From: an uncultured Lachnospiraceae bacterium
Lineage (GTDB): Bacteria; Bacillota; Clostridia; Lachnospirales; Lachnospiraceae
NCBI GenBank assembly: GCA_947626285.1
Contig: CANQRR010000009.1
Span: 1-64,000, forward strand
Direction: 5' to 3'
Length of the DNA: 64,000 nucleotides
The position numbers and the translations under genes were made by a program. Each line of letters opens with the position of its first letter. The first letter of the stretch is position 1. Below are positions 27,301 to 34,218 of this stretch, piece by piece. The notes under the pieces are model-generated. The model saw nothing but the letters and a program-made list of their open reading frames with translations. It made no database searches and was not told the DNA's origin.

Positions 27301-27364
27301 ATTTCTGGCAGCCGTGCAGCTTACCGGACAGCGGATACTTGAGCTTCTTCAGAGGAAGGAATAA
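24317..27364 (+). CDS. FtsX-like ABC transporter permease
   Basis: A 1015-residue membrane protein with two FtsX-type units. One transmembrane helix lies near the N-terminus (TLLTLSLLAMASFVLL), then a large extracytoplasmic region, then a three-helix block near residues 450-575 with the coupling sequence YAIMRTLGVPARKA. A second half repeats this: a helix near 660, another external region and a final three-helix block with ACMRILGTGRKRARCM. This is the layout of MacB-like/peptide exporters, which move substrates or signals by mechanotransmission rather than import. The partner ATPase gene follows. The start is fixed by the promoter and GGAGAG. Its last codons belong to a 32-bp repeat that continues beyond the stop. 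Substrate unknown. Confidence 0.88.
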   Translation: MRRSVALKTLLRSPVRTLLTLSLLAMASFVLLSRVTDYTLMRRETEQAESFYHGVAALDITTPTVSYQEDGTLYQFSPDDKPWPTADELKAFASLPGVTMADTRYMTAGLIEDYKRLVKDGETAYGTGQFVLEGDYAGYEETPGSGDFIHLLLENVRLLAGDVVLDPEKPLEIETRKLTEEEYEELRASDYYYGELPLSFFEESKKGSRCLVTGNYDRTSGRELRLNVMDADAKAFCVLDSLGEDYLESPDFAYQKGLIRAIRQDSRTFDIVYTSDMRSIPRFNERSMVIAEGKPLTAGDEDACVVSELFLETYGLSVGDRITVQLGDKLTPQNSMAGAMALGAGKRLADFVSTKELEIAGAYRMTDDVQTRIAESEWAYTENTVFVPASLLPVAVPDDYEGSAGEFSVFVEKAQDIEAFKGAAEPLAAEMGLGLRFSDGGWMRVKDSFENGERTSLFTVVFYVFGAMLAQFLAVYLYVGGEKKSYAIMRTLGVPARKAATAIVLPFGVLLAVAIPASSAVGILYTSRTAAAALSGLSEGMPEDYVLNAALSLKVIVVCLLAEAAYVIGISFAVLGKMRKIPPLELLQVGSQTGATKRETSVRREETPPPADFAVSKLLEADEAPVSGGYSAFCQVTTYAFRQIRRNIGKTLLSLLLAVVLFAGTGVFILAMHTYQDAFYETDVTVRVTGFSSDSIKVLSESDLAKGLYYYGKLSVRAGSAGTRNQMTLTNDLERYLEGAHRITYADGYDASVFESDEAVCLLGQTAAAMLNVQAGDEISFLTDDLYSFLQQLYEEESAFTEAVARAGMPYRVAGIVESADEDVNTGIFTSANRAAETLYGQPFPIGYCECILTDNGRIHELNVLLDEQKNQQLQYAPTASFYVDTVALENIRRIRDLLQSLFPVVVAATVLLALIGSALVITQSATEAACMRILGTGRKRARCMLVSGHLALCLIGMIFVAGLLLLGAPALFAGSVRTFAVCWTLYLASFVCGAFLAAVQLTGQRILELLQRKE

Positions 27365-27462
27365 GCGTATTGGAACTCCTGCAGATGGAAGAACATGAGT
27401 ATTGAAACTCCTGCAGATAAAAGAATGAGAGTATTGGATTTCTGGCAGATTAAGGAATAGGT
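27335..27462 (+). repeat. Four tandem 32-bp repeats from the 3' end of the permease gene
   Basis: Units start at 27335, 27367, 27399 and 27431. The first is the end of the permease gene and encodes ILELLQRKE-stop. The next three are degenerate copies (first bases GTATTGGAACTCC, GTATTGAAACTCC, GTATTGGATTTCT) that would encode VLELLQMEE, VLKLLQIKE-stop and VLDFWQIKE-stop in successive frames. They fill most of the space before the ATPase gene. Confidence 0.85.
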
Positions 27463-27496
27463 GTATCTAAAATCCGAAGTGAAAGGAGGAAACGCC

Positions 27497-28180
27497 ATGT
27501 CGGCGCTAGCATTAAAAAACGTGACTTACCGCTATAAAAATTCGCCCAAAGCTGCTGTTTCAGGGATCTCCTGCCTGTTTGAGGAGGGAAAGGTCTACGC
27601 GATCACAGGACCTTCCGGCTCCGGCAAGTCGACCTTCCTTTCCCTGCTCGCTGGAATGGATCTTCCAACGGAGGGAGAGATCCTTCTCGACGGAGATAAT
27701 ATCGCGGGACTTGACCTTGACCGCTACCGCCGCGAGAGCATTTCCATGATCTTTCAGGCATTTCATCTCTTCCCGTTGCTCACGGTCATGGAGAATGTCT
27801 GCTTTCCCATGGAGTTGTGCGGGGTGAACCCGAAAGATGCGAGAAAAAGGGCAGAAGCGCTGCTGGATGGCGTCGGTATCGCAGAGGAAAAGAGAAAGCG
27901 TTTCCCGTCAAAGCTGTCAGGAGGCGAACGGCAGCGGGTGGCGATCGCGCGAAGCCTCGCGTCAAACGCGAAGATCATTCTGGCGGATGAACCGACCGGA
28001 AATCTTGATTACGCAAACACACAGAATATTATTGAGATTCTGTGTGATCTTGCGCATAAAAAGGGATACTGCGTTATCATCGTTACCCATGACAGCGAAG
28101 TCGCCGAGGCGGCCGATGTGGCGTTTCGGATGAGGGACGGAGTATTGCAGACAGAATGGAGAGAAAAGGAAAATGGGTGA
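27497..28180 (+). CDS. ABC transporter ATP-binding protein (MacB/LolD type)
   Basis: A 227-residue ATPase of the group that partners FtsX-like permeases. Visible are GPSGSGKST (Walker A), the Q-loop in [31 protein letters not shown] (signature), [11 protein letters not shown] (Walker B plus the GNLD typical of this group) and THD (H-loop). ATG 27497 is fixed by AAAGGAGG. It energises the permease encoded just upstream. Its last 8 bases overlap the start of the next gene. Confidence 0.95.
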   Translation: MSALALKNVTYRYKNSPKAAVSGISCLFEEGKVYAITGPSGSGKSTFLSLLAGMDLPTEGEILLDGDNIAGLDLDRYRRESISMIFQAFHLFPLLTVMENVCFPMELCGVNPKDARKRAEALLDGVGIAEEKRKRFPSKLSGGERQRVAIARSLASNAKIILADEPTGNLDYANTQNIIEILCDLAHKKGYCVIIVTHDSEVAEAADVAFRMRDGVLQTEWREKENG

Positions 28181-28814
28181 GCAGTCTCCGTTTCAGTCCG
28201 CACTGGCGGATTTTACGTATGACGTGGCAAGCGGCGGTGCCATTCGGCATCTGACGGATCTGGGCTATACGGCGAAGCAGATCTCGGAAACGCTCGCCTA
28301 TCCGACGCCGATGAGGCGGATACAGGAGCAGATGTGGAAGAGACTTGTGGAGACAGCTGTGATCCTGGAGCAGGAGCCGGGCAGCCGCAGGGAGACCTCT
28401 GAGTTTGTCAGGGAATACGGAAAATACGGGCGGACAAGCTTTCGCAGGGTGTCCGGAACCGCGGCGCAGGGAAGCCGGGTCTGCGCATCAGAGATCACGG
28501 CGCGTGCTTCTGACCGGGAGGGCCTGCGCGGCCTTCTTTCGCGCAAGCTTGAGGAAAACGGGGCAAAGGATTCCTATGCTGCCTGCGATTTCGGATTACT
28601 GGCGGCTGACGAGCCGGAGAAATATCGGGAGTTACTGGCGGCGTTGGATGAACGGTGCAGGGAATATATCGTGGGACTGCCCTGGGAGCGAAAAACCGTG
28701 TATCACAGGCTGAATGAGCTGATGCAGGAGATCATATTCCGGCTGCTGGAAGCCGGTCTGTGGCGGGGAGACTGCTATTTCCTTGTTACCGGGGAGCGGG
28801 TTCATCTCATTTGA
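28173..28814 (+). CDS. Conserved-looking protein of unknown function in the exporter operon
   Basis: A 213-residue soluble, largely helical protein that I do not recognise. The N-terminal third (FTYDVASGGAIRHLTDLGYT, then AKQISETLAYPTPMRRIQEQ) looks like a compact helical or winged-helix unit; a low-complexity middle rich in R, S, A and G follows, and the last 80 residues are helical with an aromatic end (LWRGDCYFLVTGERVHL). No signal peptide or membrane segment. The start overlaps the ATPase stop (ATGGGTGA), so it is translationally coupled to the exporter. A regulatory or accessory role is inferred from position only. Confidence 0.7.
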   Translation: MGEQSPFQSALADFTYDVASGGAIRHLTDLGYTAKQISETLAYPTPMRRIQEQMWKRLVETAVILEQEPGSRRETSEFVREYGKYGRTSFRRVSGTAAQGSRVCASEITARASDREGLRGLLSRKLEENGAKDSYAACDFGLLAADEPEKYRELLAALDERCREYIVGLPWERKTVYHRLNELMQEIIFRLLEAGLWRGDCYFLVTGERVHLI

Positions 28815-28854
28815 CCTGGCAAAACAGGATACTGAGGAACGAAAGGCTGAATAT

Positions 28855-30711
28855 ATGATATTACGAATCAATGAATTGAAACTTCGCCCGGACCACACGC
28901 AGCAGGAGCTTTCGCTGGAAATACGGAAGATCCTGCGCCTTCGCGGAGAAGCGATGAGCTATGAGATCGTGCGCCGGTCGATCGACGCGCGGAAAAAGCC
29001 CGAGCTGAAATATGTCTACACGGTGGATGTGACAGTAGATGATCCGCGAGCGCTGTTGAAGCGGATTCGCAGTAACAAGGTCGTGCTCACGGATAAGAAG
29101 GAATATGCGTTTCCCTACTGTGGAAAGTTCACGGAGAAGTCGTCCGTCCAAAAAACTTTCAGCCAGAATAATGAAAAAAATCAGATTTTACAGATTGCAC
29201 AGACTTCTGGAACACACAGTGTACAGAAGAGGAGTGACATACTCCCGCCGGTCGTGGTGGGGAGCGGTCCTGCCGGACTGTTCTGCGCGCTGATGCTTGC
29301 GCGGGCAGGACTGCGCCCGATCGTGTTGGAGCGCGGGGAGCCGGTCGACGACCGTGTGTACACGGTCAAGCGCTTCTGGGAGAGCGGCCGGCTGAATCCG
29401 CAGTCGAATGTGCAGTTCGGTGAGGGTGGGGCGGGCACGTTCTCAGACGGGAAGCTGAACACGCTGATCAAGGACCCGGATGGGAGGATCCGTTTTGTAT
29501 TAAAGGAATTTGTCCGCGCGGGAGCGCCGGAAGAGATCCTGTATCACCACAAACCGCATATCGGGACAGATGTGCTGGTGGATGTCGTTCGGACGATCCG
29601 GGAGGAGATCAAAGCGTTGGGCGGCGTGTTTTTCTTCAACAGCTGTCTGAGCGGGATTTTGCCTGTCACGCAGGTATCCGGGCATGCAGACGCAAATTTG
29701 AACACTTCGGAAATGATGACAGGTGGGAAATATTCCACGGTTTCCGCTGTCCCAGCGGACGAAATTCTGCCGGTTTATACGCTTTCCATCAACCGCGGTG
29801 CGTGCACGCTGCAAACACAGCATTTGATCCTTGCAATCGGACACAGCGCCCGCGATACTTTTTTCATGCTGCATGAGCTTGGGCTTCCGATGCAGGCGAA
29901 GGCTTTTGCGGTCGGCCTGCGCATCGAGCATAAGCAGAAGACGATCAACGACGCGATGTACGGGGCAGATTACCCATATGAACTGGGCGCGGCGCCGTAC
30001 AAGCTGACGCACAAATGCGCGGACGGGAGGGGTGTATACTCTTTCTGCATGTGTCCGGGCGGTTATGTCGTGAACGCGTCCTCCGAGCCGGGGCGGACGG
30101 CGGTCAACGGCATGAGTTACAGCGGGCGCGACAGCGAGAACGCGAACAGCGCGATCGTCGTCACGGTCTCACCGGAGGATTATCAAAAAGAGTATCAAGG
30201 AAGATCCCAGAGAGAGCGCAGGAACGGATGGCGCGATGAGCGCGGCTGTGATCCGCTCTCCGGCATTGCATTTCAGAGAAAGCTCGAGGAGGCGGCTTAT
30301 GCGTGCGGCGGCGGTAAGATCCCGGTGCAGCGCTTCGAAGACTTCTGCACAGATGTCCCGACCACGGAATTCGGGGACGTCCGCCCGCAGTGCAAGGGGG
30401 CATATGTGATGTCCAATCTGCGCAGCATCCTGCCGGAGCGCCTGAATGAGAACATTATCGAGGGGATCCGAAGCTTTGGAAAGAAGATGGAGGGCTTCGA
30501 TAGCCCGGACGCGCTCTTGTCCGGCGTGGAGAGCCGTACGTCTTCCCCGGTGCGGATCCTGCGCGGAGAGACCTGCCAGAGCAGCGCGTTTCCCGGCATC
30601 TATCCCTGCGGAGAGGGCGCAGGCTACGCAGGCGGCATCACCTCCGCGGCCGTAGACGGCATCCGCGTCGCAGAGCAGGTATGCAGGGCAATGGCTTTGC
30701 CGCAGAGTTGA
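28855..30711 (+). CDS. FAD-dependent dehydrogenase (uncharacterised family)
   Basis: A 618-residue flavoprotein of the uncharacterised FAD-dependent dehydrogenase group. An N-terminal domain of about 100 residues (SYEIVRRSIDARKKPELKYV) precedes the FAD-binding domain, which begins PPVVVGSGPAGLFCALMLARAG with the dinucleotide-binding glycines and continues with NVQFGEGGAGTFSDGKLNT and GYAGGITSAAVDGIRVAE near the end. Two low-complexity inserts (about residues 95-130 and near 280) make it longer than usual. Substrate unknown. ATG 28855 is chosen because homologous sequence starts there. It follows the exporter operon on the same strand, 40 bases downstream. Confidence 0.88.
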   Translation: MILRINELKLRPDHTQQELSLEIRKILRLRGEAMSYEIVRRSIDARKKPELKYVYTVDVTVDDPRALLKRIRSNKVVLTDKKEYAFPYCGKFTEKSSVQKTFSQNNEKNQILQIAQTSGTHSVQKRSDILPPVVVGSGPAGLFCALMLARAGLRPIVLERGEPVDDRVYTVKRFWESGRLNPQSNVQFGEGGAGTFSDGKLNTLIKDPDGRIRFVLKEFVRAGAPEEILYHHKPHIGTDVLVDVVRTIREEIKALGGVFFFNSCLSGILPVTQVSGHADANLNTSEMMTGGKYSTVSAVPADEILPVYTLSINRGACTLQTQHLILAIGHSARDTFFMLHELGLPMQAKAFAVGLRIEHKQKTINDAMYGADYPYELGAAPYKLTHKCADGRGVYSFCMCPGGYVVNASSEPGRTAVNGMSYSGRDSENANSAIVVTVSPEDYQKEYQGRSQRERRNGWRDERGCDPLSGIAFQRKLEEAAYACGGGKIPVQRFEDFCTDVPTTEFGDVRPQCKGAYVMSNLRSILPERLNENIIEGIRSFGKKMEGFDSPDALLSGVESRTSSPVRILRGETCQSSAFPGIYPCGEGAGYAGGITSAAVDGIRVAEQVCRAMALPQS

Positions 30712-30723
30712 TCATCTCTGTGG
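30700..30723 (+). terminator. Possible terminator hairpin after the FAD dehydrogenase gene
   Basis: CCGCAGAG (30700-30707) pairs with CTCTGTGG (30716-30723), one wobble. No T-tract follows, so termination activity is doubtful. Confidence 0.3.
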
Positions 30724-30852
30724 GCGCAACCGATTGAAGTTCATGAAATTTTCAGAACTTTTTCTCGCTGGAAGTGTATACTTTCCTGAGAAATTGTGGT
30801 AAGATATTAAATGGTTTATTGTGCTGACCGGGTGGAGAGTATCGGTACAAGC

Positions 30853-31593
30853 ATGAAAGAAGCAAGATCATCAATAGGCGACGAGGCATTCCTACAGGAA
30901 AGCCCGCGCACAATGAGAAGTATACCAAAAGAGGAACGCCCTTACGAAAAGTGCCTTGAGCACGGAGCGGAAGCGCTGTCGGACGCGGAACTGCTTGCCG
31001 TGGTCCTGCGTACGGGCGTCAAAGGCGAATCGGCATTGGAACTGTCAAGGAAGGTACTTGCTCAGCATGGGGAAGCGAACGGACTCCTGGGCATTTATCA
31101 CATGTCGATTTCTGATTTAACGAAAGTGAAGGGGCTTGGGCGGGTCAAGGCGATCCAGCTGAAATGCGTCGCCGAGCTGTCGCGCAGGATCGCGCGGGCT
31201 ACGTTCTCCGAGGGAGTCATTTTTAAAGAGCCGGAGACGGTGGCTCGCTATTACATGGAGGAGCTGCGCCACCAGGAGCAGGAGGTGCTGATGCTTGCCA
31301 TGCTCAACAGCAAGGGCAGGCTGATGAAGGATCAGGTTATCTCCAAGGGAACGGTGCGCGCTTCCCTGATCTCCCCGAGGGAGATCTTTATTGAGGCGGT
31401 GCGGAACCAGGCAGTGAGCATTATCATGCTTCACAATCATCCGAGCGGAGACCCCATGCCCAGCCCGGAGGATCTGTTGCTGACCAGACGTGTCAGAAAG
31501 GCGGGACATATTCTGGGGATCGAGCTTCAGGATCATATCATTATCGGGGATTGCCGGGCAGTCAGCATGAGGGAGCAGGGCTTCTGGCAGTGA
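30853..31593 (+). CDS. radC: RadC-family JAB/MPN protein
   Basis: A 246-residue protein of the RadC (YeeS/UPF0758) family. The N-terminal helix-hairpin-helix region (ERPYEKCLEHGAEALSDAEL, then LTKVKGLGRVKAIQLK) is followed by the JAB1/MPN metalloprotease-like domain with HNHPSGDPMPSPED, whose two histidines and aspartate bind zinc. Despite its name the family has no proven repair role. Its place directly before mreB is usual in Clostridia and Bacilli. The start is uncertain: ATG 30853 has GGAG 15 bases upstream, ATG 30811 has none, and ATG 30913 begins the conserved part. Confidence 0.93.
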   Translation: MKEARSSIGDEAFLQESPRTMRSIPKEERPYEKCLEHGAEALSDAELLAVVLRTGVKGESALELSRKVLAQHGEANGLLGIYHMSISDLTKVKGLGRVKAIQLKCVAELSRRIARATFSEGVIFKEPETVARYYMEELRHQEQEVLMLAMLNSKGRLMKDQVISKGTVRASLISPREIFIEAVRNQAVSIIMLHNHPSGDPMPSPEDLLLTRRVRKAGHILGIELQDHIIIGDCRAVSMREQGFWQ

Positions 31594-31617
31594 GGAATTT
31601 CTGAGGGGTACGTCAAG

Positions 31618-32637
31618 ATGCTATTTCAGAAGGTTTGCGGGATCGATCTGGGCACAGATACGATCAAGATACGGGATAAAAACGGGAAATACTTTCTATA
31701 CAGCAAGAACGTGATCGCGCTTCGGCAGGACGGTTCGCCCCTGGCGATCGGGGACGCCGCGTATGAGATCTATGAGAAGAATCCGACGAACATCCGCGTC
31801 GTCTGGCCGATGGCAGGCGGGGTGATCGCGAATTCGACGGAGATGGAGATGGTGCTGTCGCATCTTTTGAAGAAGTTCTCAGGCGTTTTCCGCACCGGAG
31901 CGTCGCTGTGCATCGCCGTGCCGAGTGATATCACACAGGTGGAGAAGCGCGCGTTCTTTCTTGTCATGCGCGGAAAGATCAACGCCGGACGGATCCGCCT
32001 GATCGAGAAGGGGATCGCGGATGCGGTGAGTGCCGGGCTCCCGGTGCTCTCGACGCGCGGGCATATGGTCGTGAACATCGGCGCGGACACGACGGAGATC
32101 TCCGTGATCACCGCCGGAAAGGTGATCCTGAGCCAGACCATGAAGGTCGGCGGCCGCAGGCTGGACGAGGACATTGCGACGATGGTGCGACGCAAATTCA
32201 ATCTCAGCATCGGGCAGCAGACGGCGGAGTCTCTGAAGAACAATCTTGCGTTCATGATCAACGGACCGAAGCTTGAGCAGAAAGTGTTTGGGATCCACAC
32301 GCTGTCCGGACTCCCGAAGTCCGATCTGATCCCATCGCTTGCGGTCAGCGTCGCGATTATCGACACGATCGACATGATCGTCGAGAACATCAAATCCATT
32401 TACAACCGAGTCCCGCCGCAGATCATGAAAGACATCACGAGAGAGGGCATCTATCTGACCGGAGGCGTCTCGATGATCCTGAATCTGCCGGAGTATATCC
32501 GCAAGGAAATCGGGATCCCGCTGCACCACATACAGGATCCGCGCAACAGCACGATCCGCGGCCTGGTGGAGATCCTGAACAACAAGGATTTGCGGAGATC
32601 CACCTACACGCTGAACGATCTGGCGCGGATGAGATAA
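31618..32637 (+). CDS. mreB: Rod shape-determining protein MreB
   Basis: Bacterial actin that organises lateral wall synthesis under the membrane. The 339-residue protein shows GIDLGTDTIKI (phosphate 1), VWPMAGGVIAN, CIAVPSDITQVEKRAF, VNIGADTTEISVI (phosphate 2) and GIYLTGGVSMILNLPEYI (adenosine loop). It is somewhat divergent: the usual DGVIAD segment reads GGVIAN. It heads the mreBCD-PBP2 group and follows radC by 24 bases. Confidence 0.96.
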   Translation: MLFQKVCGIDLGTDTIKIRDKNGKYFLYSKNVIALRQDGSPLAIGDAAYEIYEKNPTNIRVVWPMAGGVIANSTEMEMVLSHLLKKFSGVFRTGASLCIAVPSDITQVEKRAFFLVMRGKINAGRIRLIEKGIADAVSAGLPVLSTRGHMVVNIGADTTEISVITAGKVILSQTMKVGGRRLDEDIATMVRRKFNLSIGQQTAESLKNNLAFMINGPKLEQKVFGIHTLSGLPKSDLIPSLAVSVAIIDTIDMIVENIKSIYNRVPPQIMKDITREGIYLTGGVSMILNLPEYIRKEIGIPLHHIQDPRNSTIRGLVEILNNKDLRRSTYTLNDLARMR

Positions 32638-32661
32638 AGACGAAAGACGGGAAATTTTGCC

Positions 32662-33648
32662 ATGAAAAAGACGACAAACGAACAGTTGAAAAATAAATAT
32701 CTGCTGGCGGCGCTCTCCGTGCTGTGCGTCCTGCTGATCCTGGTATCGTTCCTCGACAGCAGCGTGGTCGCCCCGGTCAAGCAGGTGAGCGGTTTTCTGA
32801 TCACCCCGGTGCAGAAGGGGATCAACGGCTTCGGCTCCTGGCTGTCCGGGCTGACGGACAATTTCGAGGACGCGCAGACGCTGCGCGCGGAAAATGCGAA
32901 CCTCCAGGCGCGGGTGGACACGCTGACGGAGGAGAACAGCCAGCTGGTACAGGACAGGGAAGAGCTGAGGCGCCTGCGAACGCTCTATGAGCTGGACGAG
33001 CAGTACGACGAATATGAGAAGATCGGAGCGCGTGTGATCGCGAAAGAGCCGGGGAACTGGTTCCAGCTCTTCACGATCGACAAGGGCTCCAGCGACGGGA
33101 TCGAACCGGATATGAATGTCATCTCGGGCGGCGGCCTCGTCGGCATTGTGACGGAGACAGGCCCAAACTGGTCGACCGTCCGGGCGATCATAGACGACAA
33201 CAGCAACGTGAGCGCGATGGTCTCCACGACCTCCGACCAGTGTATCATCGCCGGCGACCTCCGGCTAATCGACGAGGGTTCGCTGAACCTGATCCAGCTC
33301 ACCGATGTGGACAATAAGGTACACGTAGGCGATAAGGTCGTCACCTCATATATCAGTGAGAAATTTCTTCCGGGTATTCTGGTCGGATACATCAGCGAGC
33401 TGAACAACGACGCGAACAATCTGACAAAATCCGGCTATATCACTCCGGTTGTGGATTTCCGTCATGTGCAGGAAGTGCTCGTGATCCTAGAGAAGAAGGA
33501 GTATGTGCCGTCCGATTCGAAGTCTGAGCCGGCCCCTGAGGGCACGGATGCGGCGGATACGGGCGCGCAGGAAGCGCCGGATGCGCAGTCCCCGGACGGC
33601 GAAGCTGTACAGGACGAGCAAGCCCCGGCTGAGGGCGCCGGAGAGTAA
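32662..33648 (+). CDS. mreC: Rod shape-determining protein MreC
   Basis: Bitopic membrane protein that links MreB to PBP2 and activates it. The 328-residue protein has one N-terminal transmembrane helix (LLAALSVLCVLLILVSF), a coiled coil at about 70-110 (LRAENANLQARVDTLTEENS), and the extracytoplasmic beta-barrel domain with EPGNWFQLFTIDKGSSDGI and GGGLVGIVTE. The last 45 residues are an acidic, Pro/Ala-rich tail (SEPAPEGTDAAD). mreD follows. Confidence 0.95.
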   Translation: MKKTTNEQLKNKYLLAALSVLCVLLILVSFLDSSVVAPVKQVSGFLITPVQKGINGFGSWLSGLTDNFEDAQTLRAENANLQARVDTLTEENSQLVQDREELRRLRTLYELDEQYDEYEKIGARVIAKEPGNWFQLFTIDKGSSDGIEPDMNVISGGGLVGIVTETGPNWSTVRAIIDDNSNVSAMVSTTSDQCIIAGDLRLIDEGSLNLIQLTDVDNKVHVGDKVVTSYISEKFLPGILVGYISELNNDANNLTKSGYITPVVDFRHVQEVLVILEKKEYVPSDSKSEPAPEGTDAADTGAQEAPDAQSPDGEAVQDEQAPAEGAGE

Positions 33649-33699
33649 AGGCTTTTCCGGCAATACCTGTTGCAACGCGGCGGAATGGAGATATTGTTT

Positions 33700-34218
33700 A
33701 TGAAACGAAAAATCACAATGGCGGTGCTGATCCTGCTGTTTTTGCTCCTGCAGTCTACGCTGTGCCAGAAGATCGCGGTGGCCTCGATCAAACCGAATCT
33801 GCTGATCATTCTGATCGTATCGTTCGGGCTGATGCGCGGGCGGAGATCCGGCATGATGATCGGATTCTTCTGCGGGCTGCTTGCGGATATCTTTTTTGAG
33901 AGCATCATCGGGTTCAACGCGATCATTTACATGTGGGTCGGTTATCTGAGCGGCTATTTTTACCGGATCTTTTACGACGACGACATCAAGACGCCGCTGT
34001 TTCTGATCTCGGTCAGCGATCTGGCTTACGGGATCATCCATTATTGCTTCCGTTTCCTTTTGCGCGGGCGCATCCGGTTTTTTACCTACCTGGGCCGGGT
34101 GATCCTGCCGGAAGTGTTCTACACGCTGATCCTGACGATCATCTGTTACCGGATCCTGTATCAGATCAATCAGTGGCTGAATCTGAGTGACAACAGAGGA
34201 GTGGACGGTTTTGTTTGA
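33700..34218 (+). CDS. mreD: Rod shape-determining protein MreD
   Basis: A 172-residue integral membrane protein with about five to six hydrophobic helices, the size and position of MreD in the elongasome. Characteristic features are the first helix TMAVLILLFLLLQSTLCQ and LMRGRRSGMMIGFFCGLLAD, where the glycine-rich segment and acidic residue are conserved. ATG 33700 follows GGAG at 10 bases. Its stop overlaps the PBP2 start, so production of the two is probably linked. Confidence 0.9.
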   Translation: MKRKITMAVLILLFLLLQSTLCQKIAVASIKPNLLIILIVSFGLMRGRRSGMMIGFFCGLLADIFFESIIGFNAIIYMWVGYLSGYFYRIFYDDDIKTPLFLISVSDLAYGIIHYCFRFLLRGRIRFFTYLGRVILPEVFYTLILTIICYRILYQINQWLNLSDNRGVDGFV

